A DNA stretch of 64,000 nucleotides. Source: Cucumis sativus. Its lineage: Eukaryota; Streptophyta; Magnoliopsida; Cucurbitales; Cucurbitaceae. The notes below the pieces were generated by a model that saw only the letters and a list, made by a program, of their open reading frames with translations, was not told where the DNA came from and searched no databases. Numbering within the stretch: position 1 is the stretch's first letter; each line of letters starts with the position of its first letter. A program made the position numbers and the translations under genes. The DNA lies in assembly GCF_000004075.3 (NCBI RefSeq), contig NC_026656.2:18796607-18860606 (forward strand), written 5' to 3'. This document shows positions 54,101 through 64,000 of the stretch, piece after piece.

Positions 54101-55591
54101 TTTTTAATCTACTACTACATGTGTCATTAAACATGTTATTTCAATCGTCGACCGTTAATCTAATAACGTGAATACGTTGAATATGAAAAGTTTTGGTGAG
54201 AATCAATAGTTTTCTTAATTTAATTATAATTAATAATGGAAGTTTTTGATAATTATTTCAATTTGTTGTTTTTAAATCTTTGTTTATTAAAAAGAAAAAC
54301 CATCCATGTTTCATAGTTTATTTTGTTTTCAAAAAACAAAATGTAATTTTTTTAATACTTGTTTTCTCTTTTTCATTATTTTAAAAACAAGTCTACTGTT
54401 TAAAAAACAAATAAATGATCAAAAATACCCTAAGAGATATTTCAGTATTTTATTTGTAATATTATGTTCTGAATACTTAGATATATATCCCATCGAATCT
54501 TATAAAGTGTTTTCACTCTAAAATCTATCAATAAATCAAAACATGCAATTTAAGAGAAATCAACATCTCTAACAATACGGTAAATAAACGCCAATGCTTT
54601 ACTTATTTAGATTATTGAAAATAGTATTAATTTAAAAGGAAACAAATTAATATGTATTTTAAAACTAGTTTTATATTAAATATAAGATTGGAATCAATCT
54701 ATAACATATATTAAAAACTAAAACTATATAACAATTTATTTTCTAGAAAAATTATAAATTAAGTAAAACATGTAAATCGTGGATGTATTACATTATTTTT
54801 AAGACTATGAAAATATACTATTACCAATTTCTCGAATTAAAAAAATCACAGGTCTCTACTTTTATGGGTGTGTGTGTTTAAAATAAAATTCCATTAGGAC
54901 TATAGGACCATGTAGATCTAAACATGTGATGCATGTGTGAGATGTAATTTGTTTAATCTTCATTCTATTTATTAATCGTGATATATAATAGATATGGTTT
55001 TAATTACCTCTCGACTTTATTTAGTTGAACGAATAAAGTTAATAAAAAAATTTGTATATTCTATAGAAAAAAAAGGTCCATATTTAAATGGTGTGTTATT
55101 ACATTTATGAAAATTCTCGATCGAAATTCTAAAATTTCAATAACCTTAGAATTTTGACGAGGGATAATTTTGTTCTTTCAACGTGCTACATTTTTTAGTC
55201 TCTTGTATTGATCTACTCAATTTATGACTTAAATTGAATTCGAAAAAAATACACAAAAAAATCAACCTATACGTGTTTAGGAAGCAACATATTGTTTTTA
55301 TTCTCATTCATACATCTTTTAATTAAATTTTTACAATCGTTTCACCTCAAAATCGAATTGATGTGAATTTTATTTACTCAACTATCCACTATCCAAAACT
55401 TTCCATCTCACATATTGTGACCTAAAAAAAATCTTAAACTTAAATTATTTTATAATTTATAATTTTTATTTGTAAAGTTTTCACAATGTCGTTTTACTTA
55501 ATAGAAACAAGTTGTGAGAAATATTTACCATTCGAAAACAGAAAAACGAAGTTTTTAAGGAAATTGCAATGGATTACTATTTTAGCAATAA
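51111..55591. other. Promoter side of the 5'-nucleotidase gene and long AT-rich spacer
   Basis: From 51111 to about 51740 the composition is mixed and includes the promoter of the minus-strand gene; a plus-strand open frame at 51369-51785 is present but has no motif. From 51740 the DNA is extremely AT-rich to 55591. Decayed phrases such as TATCCACATCGCTAATAGATAATGATGG (near 53703) and AAAGATATTGATACTAATAGAC (near 53370) resemble the inverted-repeat family at 55.6 kb. Confidence 0.45.
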
Positions 55592-55804
55592 TAATTAAGG
55601 ATATAACAATATTTTTAAAAAATTGCAAATATAGCAAAACTATTACTGATAGACTTGTATCGCTGATAGACTTCATATGATATATCAGTGATAGACCAAT
55701 ATTTGCAACATGGTCTATCGGTGATAAACTTATATCATTGATAGAATTTGACAATTTTTGCTATATTTGTAAATTTTTTAAAATTGTGCTATATACTTAA
55801 TTAA
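55592..55804. mobile_element. MITE-like inverted-repeat element with TATCAGTGATAGA cores
   Basis: Terminal inverted repeats of about 39-50 bp: the left arm 55601-55639 reads ATATAACAATATTTTTAAAA then AATTGCAAATATAGCAAAA; the right arm 55756-55794 is its near-exact reverse complement. Outer bases TAATTAAG and CTTAATTA extend the pairing. Inside are four variants of a palindromic core (ACTGATAGAC, GCTGATAGAC, TATCAGTGATAGAC, TCATTGATAGA). It has no coding capacity. The family resembles a very abundant repeat I associate with cucurbit genomes; that is from memory. Confidence 0.75.
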
Positions 55805-56819
55805 TTTGAATTTAATTGCTTAATTTGCAACTATCCCACGTTTTTATATAGAGAAATGTCTCGAAAAAATGACAGATGTATAGAACCTTAAAACGAGATG
55901 CTGTTTTTTCAGTTCTCTTAAAATGAAATATATTCCAAACATATATGTCATACTTCCTTACTTCGACATGTACAAATATCTAAATTTGCTATTAATTTTA
56001 TATAGTCAGTTTTAGTTTATAAATTTCATTAATTAATAATTAACAATTTGATTAGTTTTTATAAAATCTTCAAATTTATCGCGAGATTATCCTAAACTCG
56101 GACCCCAATATACAAAACATTGCTTGTGTAACAAAATAAACTCCAACAATTGTTGTGTTTAGTAAAATTAATTATGAATAAAATAATTAAAATCACCTTT
56201 TTAAGTAACGTCAAAACATCATTCACAAAAGTCTATTCTCTAGTTTTTTTTTAAAAAAAATACTATATTCTACTAGAACCATATGCCTATTCCAAAAAGA
56301 TTCACACTCACTTTTAAGTAATTAAACTTCATTTTTTATATTTGATATTTTCTCAAACTTCGAAAGCTTTGAATCAAACAAATGGGGTATAATAAGTATT
56401 TTTCTTTACTACTTTTTTTATGGATGGTAAATTAATACTTTCTTAAAAGACTTATTTAAAAATAATACTATAATGGTAATGTTTCAAAAATATAAATTAA
56501 TTAATAAAAAATAAAATTTTAACAAAATATTTACATTGATATGGAAGAATAATTTTGCTACAAATATTTTAATTTATTGTGCTATTTTTAAGAAAAATAC
56601 TAAATTTTACTAATACAAAATTAAAATTAAAATGATATAACTAATAAAAATTATAAAAAATAAAATGATAAAATATTTAAAACTTTTGATTTTATTATAA
56701 AGTTTAAAGATTTAAAATATATTAATTAAATGGAAGGGCGGGGTGGATTAAAAGGATATTTTATTTTTTCAGAGGGAAAAGAATATCCTTCGTTGCATTA
56801 ATCATCGCCGTTCTCCACC
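55805..56819. other. AT-rich upstream region of the lumen-protein gene
   Basis: AT-rich spacer with no supported gene. The last ~100 bases (56730-56819) are GC-richer and probably contain the promoter and leader of the following plus-strand gene. Confidence 0.45.
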
Positions 56820-58773
56820 ATGACAACAATCGGATTCCGCCTTATCTCGGTTTCTGCCGCCGTTTCACCACCTTCTCAAAGTCCGAACAATGATCAATTT
56901 CAAGAATGCCAACCGCTGCGCCATCAACTTCCGATTACTACATCTCGTAGAGGCCTCACCATGCTCTCATTTATCTCTGCGGTGCCGTCTCTCTTTCTTC
57001 CCGCTCCCGCCAGTGCTTTCGATATCGGCATTTGTAAGCACTAATCAACCGCAATCTTGATTCGTTAATTGCTTCGTTTTCTGTTCTTTATTTTGTTGTT
57101 GGAACCCTAGTTTATCGGTTTGTTTGCAGCAGGACCAAAGGATTGGTTGAAGGAGCAGAAGAAGAAGGCCTCCAAATTCCTCTTGGCACCAATTGAGGCC
57201 TCCAGAGACAGCCTTCAAGCAGTTTACCTTTTGCTTTGTAAGTCTTTCGCCGTCTCTTGTTTCTCCTTTATCTCATCTTTCGGTATTTTCTTACATTGCA
57301 TCCGGTTGCAGCCAACGATTCCGATTACTCAAGTAAGGATATGGAGGATGTTCAAAGACTGCTCAAGTCGGCTGCAAGGGATTGCGTTTTGAAGGACAGG
57401 AATTCGTTTGTTCAATTCCAAGCGAGCACTGGAGTCGAGGTTCAATCTCACAGTGTTGCTTGTGTTTCTCTTTGTATTCGTTCTAAATTCCTTTTGTTTG
57501 TAAACCAGGAATTATCCAAATATAATGTGAAATTCAAACTATTATTTTAGCATCCCATGCTGCCATTCGTAGAATCTTTTGAACTTAATCAACATTGAAC
57601 AAGGTTAGATTAGATATGTTGAAACGTTTTTCCAATATCCTAGCTTGAATGTTCTTTGGTTTCAACTTTTGAATTCCGCAGGTCTGTACATTCCAATTGA
57701 TTGTGAAAAATGCAGCCTCCTTGCTTGGAAACAGAGATCCTATAAAACTAGAAGCTGAAAGTCTATTAAAAGATCTTGTAAGGTAACCTTCCTATCATTT
57801 CTTGATGCCTATTATATCATTTCTTCAATTGGATGGTGCTTTGATTTTGATAAGTAATAGTTACCTGTTTGATCGTCTAGTTTAGAAGGTAAGCTGCTTA
57901 TCGTTCATTTGTTCAGTGGACGGTAAGAATAAGGGTCACCCTTTCTAAGGGTTATTGGATAAAAAAGTTCCAACAAAATTGAAGAGCTTTGTTATATCCT
58001 CTTTTCCAATAATCGAACAGTCATTACTTCAGTTTTTTTATTGCCATTGTAATATTTTCTCGCTTTATGATGCAGCTCTTTCACATCTCTGAACAGTCTT
58101 ACATATGAAACTGATATTCAAGTCAATTCCAATAGGTATGTAAATCCTCATTTGAAGGCCTAAATACAGTTTGTCTTGAACAGCTGTCACATCTCAAATC
58201 AATATATCTTGATGGACAAATACTATTACTTAGTAATTAGATTATCCAAAATGTTTTCTTCCACATGACAAGGCTGCTGGATGGTGATCCATTTTTCCAA
58301 TTTAGGCGGCCAAGTTTAGGTGGTCCATTTTCTTTGATTACATGACTTACATAAATTTCAAGACTAATGTGAAATGGTAGAGAAATGAAACTAGAAATGG
58401 ATTCTACGGGAAATTGTACTTTGGCTGTGCATAATTGAAACATGCAATATCTTCCTAGAGGGTAGCAATGCTGTAATATTGAAGAAGCCATGGAAGTGAT
58501 GGAATTGTAGTTTTGTTTGAAGACCATTACATCCATGCAACTCAGATACAATACTCTGCTTACTTACTTTAACGGAAGCCCTTTCATTTTGCTTTATATA
58601 TTTGATATTGTAGGGAACTGTTCTTCCGAATTTACTATTTAGGTACAAAAAATTGTTTACTTATATATTTATTATTGTTTTGTTGCAGACAAAAAGTACT
58701 GGATGCACTGAATGATACCATGACTTCCCTCGACAAATTTGAGAAGGGTATTAAGGATTGTCTTGAAATTTAA
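56820..58773 (+). CDS. Predicted thylakoid-lumen protein, function unknown
   Basis: Six exons, 56820-57033, 57130-57237, 57312-57439, 57682-57782, 58076-58135 and 58689-58773, give 231 aa. The first ~66 residues look like a two-part chloroplast targeting sequence: a Ser/Pro/Gln-rich transit region, then a twin-arginine pair (TSRRGLTMLSFISAVPSLFL) and an ASA cleavage site at 64-66, as in Tat-dependent lumen proteins. The mature part (SGPKDWLKEQKKKASKFLLA, KDMEDVQRLLKSAARDCVLK, and the C-terminal QKVLDALNDTMTSLDKFEKG) is mostly amphipathic helix, suggesting a soluble helical-bundle protein of ~17-18 kDa. I do not recognise a named family with certainty. Exon 3's donor (GAG|GTTCAA) is weak; the other junctions are good. 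The frame is intact. Confidence 0.85.
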
Positions 58774-61099
58774 CTCCAATTAACTTTTTTTGTAATTATA
58801 TTTTTCTTGTCTAAACAAGCAACAACTAGATGAAACCAAAAGCAAAGCTTTTAAGCTCAATCTCAGTTAGCTTCTTGCTAAATCTAGTGATTTTAAAGTT
58901 GAGTGCGAACACACACACCTATATCACACAATTAAATCTAAATGTGCTTATGGGTGCTTGATGTGTATATTCATATTTAGTTTGGAATAATTATATATGT
59001 TGAGAATCTGGGATTGTAATTCTTTGATTTTCATTTCTTTTCCAAGCTACGCTATTTAGATATTTGGGGGTAAACTCATTCGTTTGTTACAGTCGTTATT
59101 TATCATTGAACTTATAAAGGTAAAGACATTTCCTTTATGATTGCGCCCAGAACACCATTATCCTTTGTGATTATTGGCTCATTCTTTCAATGCTTTCCCT
59201 GCTACTCTCTCTTGCTGCATGGCCGTGATACATAAAAAAATAAAACATATGAAATAATTACTTCACAATGATTTGCCATTTCGTGATGTAATTTTTTTCA
59301 CTTGTTGCAAATGATCGAGTTGTTAAAATCATTTGCCTGTTGAATAATGTAGCTAAGAGATTCCCAATTAGTTATTGCAAGTCCAATGTCATGATCTCTT
59401 GCAACAAAATATGTTCTTCATAGGTTATACAACTCTGTCCTTGGCCGTTCAATTTTCTATGCCCTTCTCATTAATTTTGTGGACCCTATTTGAGGAAAGA
59501 TATTTGTATAGATGATTTATTTTTACAACCAGAAATGTGAATTAGTGGAAAATAATTATAATCTACCTACAGAAAACACAATTTAGGTCCAAGTTGTGTT
59601 TTTTCTAATTGCATAGTTTACAGATGATATGTACTATAATTACACGAGTATGACCACCTCTGATATGGAGTGATGTAGAAACCATGGACTTATAATTTGA
59701 CATCCTTTCCATGGAACTTTTATAATGAAGCATGAAGTAGGTAGAGGTGGCGTCTGACCTCCATCCAGCCTACTCAGAGATTTTCATCTTAGTTGCGGAT
59801 TGTCTTTCTATGGGACGGGTGGTAGCTGAGGTGAACCAGAAGCCTGCACCAAATTCAAGCAGGAGCAAGGTTTTCCATTATATTAGGACTTGTTTTGCTA
59901 GAAGTATAACAAGGTCGTTATTTGTGCTATTTTGGCTATGGCTAGCATCCAGTTGTAACCCATCTACTATGTTTTGTAATGCAGCATGAACTCTAATAAA
60001 TGCGGCGCCTTGGAGTTGAAATACCAACCTTCATCAAGGAGAATGACCTGTGACTATCTACTATTGAAGAATGTTAGAGCACCTTCAATTTATGGAATCG
60101 AACCAGAGGGCACAAACAACAAGAATCAGTGTAGAAATCTCTTTAGGGTTGTTGCTTCTATCTTTTTTTTAGCTTCTCATGAAGGTTTCTCAAGCATGCC
60201 GCTTCGCCTAGTGTTATCACATGGTTCCAAAGTGCTCTTCCAGCTGCCATTCGACACTCCAAGCGTTGGAGGTAATCCCGTATTTAGCCTCAAGTCTAGT
60301 ATGGACTTCAAGTACACTGTCGTCCAACAACGCATCTGGAAGCTTTAGCTTAGACCAGAGTCGTCTGGTAAGTAATTATCTTTATCACTCGTAGTTCTAT
60401 TTTAAAACTCTGTTAGAATTTGATAAGAAATAGGGAAGTAGATAATGCATTCTGTTTTTGTAGGAAAAAGGCGTGCGAGAGAGAAAACGGAGCAGAATTT
60501 TATGGGATGAGGAAAGAAATCCACACACAACCAACTTGAAGTTGGACGATTACGTTACAGGTACCTTTGGTGAATATTTTGATTTTTATTGGTTTCTAAA
60601 TTTTGTTTAATTTTTTGGAATGTTTTTAAAAAACCGACTAAAATTTGTAATCTAAAAAAAAGGAAGTTTTGGATTTTGACGAAGAACCCAACTTTTTTAC
60701 CCAATATCAATTTTGTAACTCACAAATTAGAAAAAAGAAGGATTTTTTGTTGTTCGTTTAGTTAAGTGGTAATTAGCATACGCCCCCCCATGTCATAATT
60801 CAAAAGCCCCATGCTCCACATTTATTTTAATTTAAAAAGAAACATTTTTGAAGTTGAAAATGTCAAATGTATACAGTGCAGCGAAGAAAAACAAGAAATA
60901 CATAAAATAGAATTTAATGTAATAAAATAATATAAACAATTATTGGCCAAAGAGTTGCAAAAACAGATTGCAAAAATATGGAATGATGAAAGAGCCAAAG
61001 AGGAGACTTGTTGTTTGATGCTTGCAAAATGAGAACGGAAGCAGACCATGCCCTTCTCTTCCTAACTAATAAATCAAATAGGAAAAGAAAAGAAAGGAT
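58774..61099. other. Region between two genes with exon-like stretches
   Basis: Starts with the 3'UTR of the lumen-protein gene. From about 59750 to 60560 the DNA is less AT-rich and has open frames and splice signals not explained by a known gene: an ATG frame of 120 codons at 59986-60348 and two exon-like blocks listed separately. From 60560 to 61099 the sequence is AT-rich and ends in the 3'UTR of the sugar transporter. Confidence 0.4.
60288..60560 (+). other. Two candidate exons of an unidentified transcript
   Basis: Block 60288-60367 (acceptor TATTTAG, donor CTG|GTAAGT) and block 60464-60560 (acceptor TTTTTGTAG, donor TACAG|GTACCT) are separated by a 96-nt intron with good plant signals. 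Joined in one frame they read ASGSFSLDQSRL then EKGVRERKRSRILWDEERNP, HTTNLKLDDYVTG without a stop. The RSRILWDEE phrase looks protein-like, but I could not connect it to a family or find a start exon. The upstream 120-codon frame is in a different phase. It may be a non-coding or decayed transcript. Confidence 0.25.
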
Positions 61100-64000
61100 T
61101 CATCTAAAGGAAAATTGGATTTCTTCAAGGGTCCTGCCTTTGGTCTCAGGAACCCAAAGTGTAACAAATAGCACCATGAAAGCAGTCACCACCAAGTAAA
61201 TTGTGAATGTTCCTGCAAAGCCCATAAGCTTAAACGGTTAGATTTACACTCACTATTTCTATTATCTAACATCCATGAGTGTTCTTGCACACTTCAACTA
61301 TTCAAAATAACTTGTAGAAAGTTGTTTTATCAGTTGCATCTTCTTCTTTTGGCCTACTAAATTAGTTTCATGCATATTCATGGTTAACAATGGTGGATCC
61401 AAAAGTTTTCTATGTACAATGGTGCATATGACATAGCAAAAATTCTAACAGAAGGGGCTTTCGTGAGTTGTAAGTTAATGTTACTTCTCTAATGTGAATT
61501 TACATGTTTGATTTTTCTTTTTTAATGGAACCCAATATATGAAGAGTAGTTAACATCCATGGAGAGAGATGACAAAATCCTATGACCTGTGAGTTCAAAT
61601 GAAACTTTTGTGCTAAAAAATGTTTAATTTTGTAAATACGTACATATATATAATATTACTTCCAAAGAAAAGTTAATTTTGTAGATAGGTACATAAATAT
61701 AAATTACTTCCCTTTTTCTCTCTTTAGTTCTCCGTGGCTAGTACATCAAATTAGGATGTCTTAGTTGATGTAATACTCAATTTGACGGTTGATATTGCAT
61801 TACTAAAATTCAAATCCAGTCACATTAAATCGCCACTAGACCCAAAAACTTGAGAGAGAATCATACCTCCGCTGCTCCATTGTAAGAGCAGGTTCGCTGA
61901 CATTGTGACTGCCCATGCGCTAAACCAATTGGCTAGTGTTGCTATACTACCAGCAAGACCCTTGATATTCACAGGAAGAATCTGCACCCCAACAACATAT
62001 AATTTAGCTTAAAGTTGATAGAGAATTTTGTAGCTTATGTTCTGAATAAGTATATTTCTATTAATCTCTAAACCATGCTGATTACAAGGTTTTGTGATTT
62101 TACAGTGGAAGAGAAAAAATAAACAGATGAAGGAGAGATATTATAACGAGCATACCTCAGACATTATGATCCATGGAATTGCTCCAACACCCAGAGAGAA
62201 AGTGACAACCATGGCCTGAAAAAAGATATCTCCTATTGACTCATATGATCAAACTTTTGGAACTAATTTTTAATGATGTGTAAACTTGGACATACCACAA
62301 CTCCAACTACCGACACGATCCCCGCTATACTATACAAACTGGAATCCTCAGAGACAGCGTCCTGACATCAATTTTTCAACACAGCAAAGCTTTTAGATGC
62401 ATTGCACTAAGACCTTGAGGCTAAGAAAGAATCAAAATAAAGAACTAGTTTACCTTCAGAAAGAATGCCACAGCAACAATCAAAAGGCTAAGAGTCATTC
62501 CAACAGAGGAGATCTGAAATAAAATTATAAGATAATTAACAAAGACGTATGGTAATTAAAAGAATCAAGAATGACAACATGGAACTCACAATAAGTAGAA
62601 GACGACGTCCGGCTCGGTCGATCACCCACGTTGTAACTGCAGTGGCAACAACCTAAAAAACATACAAGTCGTTGCTGAAAAGCAGAGTTCAGATAGAGCA
62701 AATCAATCACTAAGCACATCGATTTTAGATTGTACCTGGATAGCGCCAAGGCCAAATGTAGCTGCATTACTTGAGGTAATACCTGTTTGAAAATTTGATT
62801 GCGAAGAGTCATTTGATGCTAAAAATTGGGCGGAGTTTATATTTTTCTCTTCTCTATTTATTTTGACTTTTTGACAAGAATACTATTTTTTCTTTTCGAA
62901 ATCATAGATATATAAGAGTGCCTCAAAAGAAAAATAAAAAAACTAAGATGGACAAATAGCAAAAGAAAAAAATGATTTAAACCAAATACTTAATGCAGGG
63001 AAGATATATTTAGTTACCGGCGGATGCAAAGATGGTACTGGAGTAGAATAAAACGCCATTAATTCCACTCAGTTGCTGCAGGATAAGTAATCCTATGCCA
63101 ATCTGAATAATGTGGTAGAGAGAGCTGGAAAAGTAAGTTCCTGAATTCTATGCTTAATATGAATACATATTTAAATTGAATCTTCAAAATCTCCGTACCG
63201 ATAAAGGCAACCAGTATCTTCTCTGCTTCAGATCAGCAAATCTAATAGTTCTTCTTCTGTTGGCTGAAGCTACAGATCTCTGCATCATGTAAGCCGGAAG
63301 AAGTTCTTTGAATCAATGGTGTTACATGGTAACAAATATACATACTTTCCATGGTTCTGCATGAATAAACAGGACTAAACGAATTCATTGGATTATCATG
63401 TGTATTCACCTTGATTTCATTTACTTCAACGGTAATATCTGTGTCAAACCCACGAAGAACTTGCAAAGATGTTTCAAACTCCTCTGTCATTCCCATCTTT
63501 GCCTAAAAGTTGATAGAAGATATATAAAAAAAAACTGTAAGAAATAAAATTTAGATTTATCGAGTTGAAGATATCAATGTCACGACTTTTACCAGCCATC
63601 TTGGAGATTCTGGGATGAAAAACAATCCAGGTATCAATATTGTACAAGGCAAAATTCCTGCAAAAGAAGTTTGTACTTTCTGATGTCAAAGAGGAAAGGG
63701 TGGTTAAATGTTAATGATGCCTGGACAGGATCACACAAATTCATGACATTTTATCACAGCATGGGATTAGAAACTGTTCAACACAACCATCATACACTCT
63801 GTGAAGAACTTTCTAACATCACCTCACACCAAAAATCCGATGCTTATATATATAGGTTCTTCATCAACTCCACGCTTTAAATGAAGGTTCTTTACTGAAG
63901 TAGTAAGTAGGGCTGGAGCCGTATGCAATTAGAAAATAGCCAAGCACCCTCCGCATCCCACAACTTCATTTTAGGTACAATATTACATAACCTCTTTAAC
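61100..64000 (-). CDS. ERD6-like sugar transporter, C-terminal part (partial)
   Basis: A major-facilitator monosaccharide transporter; characterised ERD6-like proteins export sugars from the vacuole by proton symport. Eleven exons are visible, in gene order: 63593-63657, 63410-63502, 63199-63279, 63018-63102, 62736-62782, 62590-62652, 62454-62513, 62296-62361, 62156-62215, 61867-61981 and 61100-61212. They encode about 282 residues from [14 protein letters not shown] to the stop at 61100. Family marks: PESPRWLAKMG after TM6, the central loop [60 protein letters not shown], and the terminal [12 protein letters not shown]. The N-terminal six membrane segments lie beyond the window, and 63658-64000 is intron as far as I can see. 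All junctions are in frame with GT-AG ends. Confidence 0.95.

Overview
This is a window of plant nuclear DNA: genes rich in GT-AG introns lie in very AT-rich intergenic DNA, with plant-only families (RADIALIS-like MYB, plant B3, 3-ketoacyl-CoA synthase, thylakoid-targeted protein, ERD6-like transporter) and a nuclear tRNA-Glu. It is a eudicot. A short inverted-repeat element carrying repeated TATCAGTGATAGA-type cores near 55.6-55.8 kb resembles repeats I associate with cucurbit genomes, so Cucurbitaceae is my best guess, but that is memory and not a search.

Layout. 0-1.4 kb (-): N-terminus of a GYF-domain protein (EXA1/PSIG1-like), cut by the window edge. 4.1-5.0 kb (+): dUTPase with two in-frame start codons. 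5.4-10.7 kb (-): complete cytosolic glucose-6-phosphate isomerase with 23 coding exons, a 5'UTR intron, a promoter with paired G-boxes and a tRNA-Glu(UUC) just upstream. 12.5-14.0 kb (-): At1g01500-like protein. 18.0-18.4 kb (-): small AT-hook protein. 22.9-27.4 kb (-): TYW1-type tRNA 4-demethylwyosine synthase. 29.4-31.0 kb (-): intronless 3-ketoacyl-CoA synthase. 37.1-38.1 kb (-): RADIALIS-like single-MYB protein whose last eight residues come from a micro-exon behind a GC-AG intron. 43.6-44.4 kb (+): intronless B3-domain protein. 45.3-51.1 kb (-): HAD-type 5'-nucleotidase, 15 coding exons. 56.8-58.8 kb (+): predicted thylakoid-lumen protein. 61.1-64.0 kb (-): C-terminal half of an ERD6-like sugar transporter, cut by the window edge.

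The genes are independent housekeeping or regulatory genes, not an operon or cluster. Shared themes are loose: nucleotide metabolism (dUTPase, 5'-nucleotidase), sugar metabolism (isomerase, transporter) and tRNA (tRNA-Glu, TYW1). Long AT-rich gaps (30.9-37.1, 38.1-43.6 and 51.1-56.8 kb) hold mainly microsatellites and small foldback elements. I found no retroelement coding region, no CRISPR array and no clearly new multi-gene system. The best second-look items are two GC-AG introns, a direct repeat at both ends of a 5'UTR intron, the alternative dUTPase starts, an intronic tandem duplication in TYW1, and several exon-like stretches that fit no gene I recognise. Exon coordinates were worked out by hand from reading frame, family similarity and splice signals.
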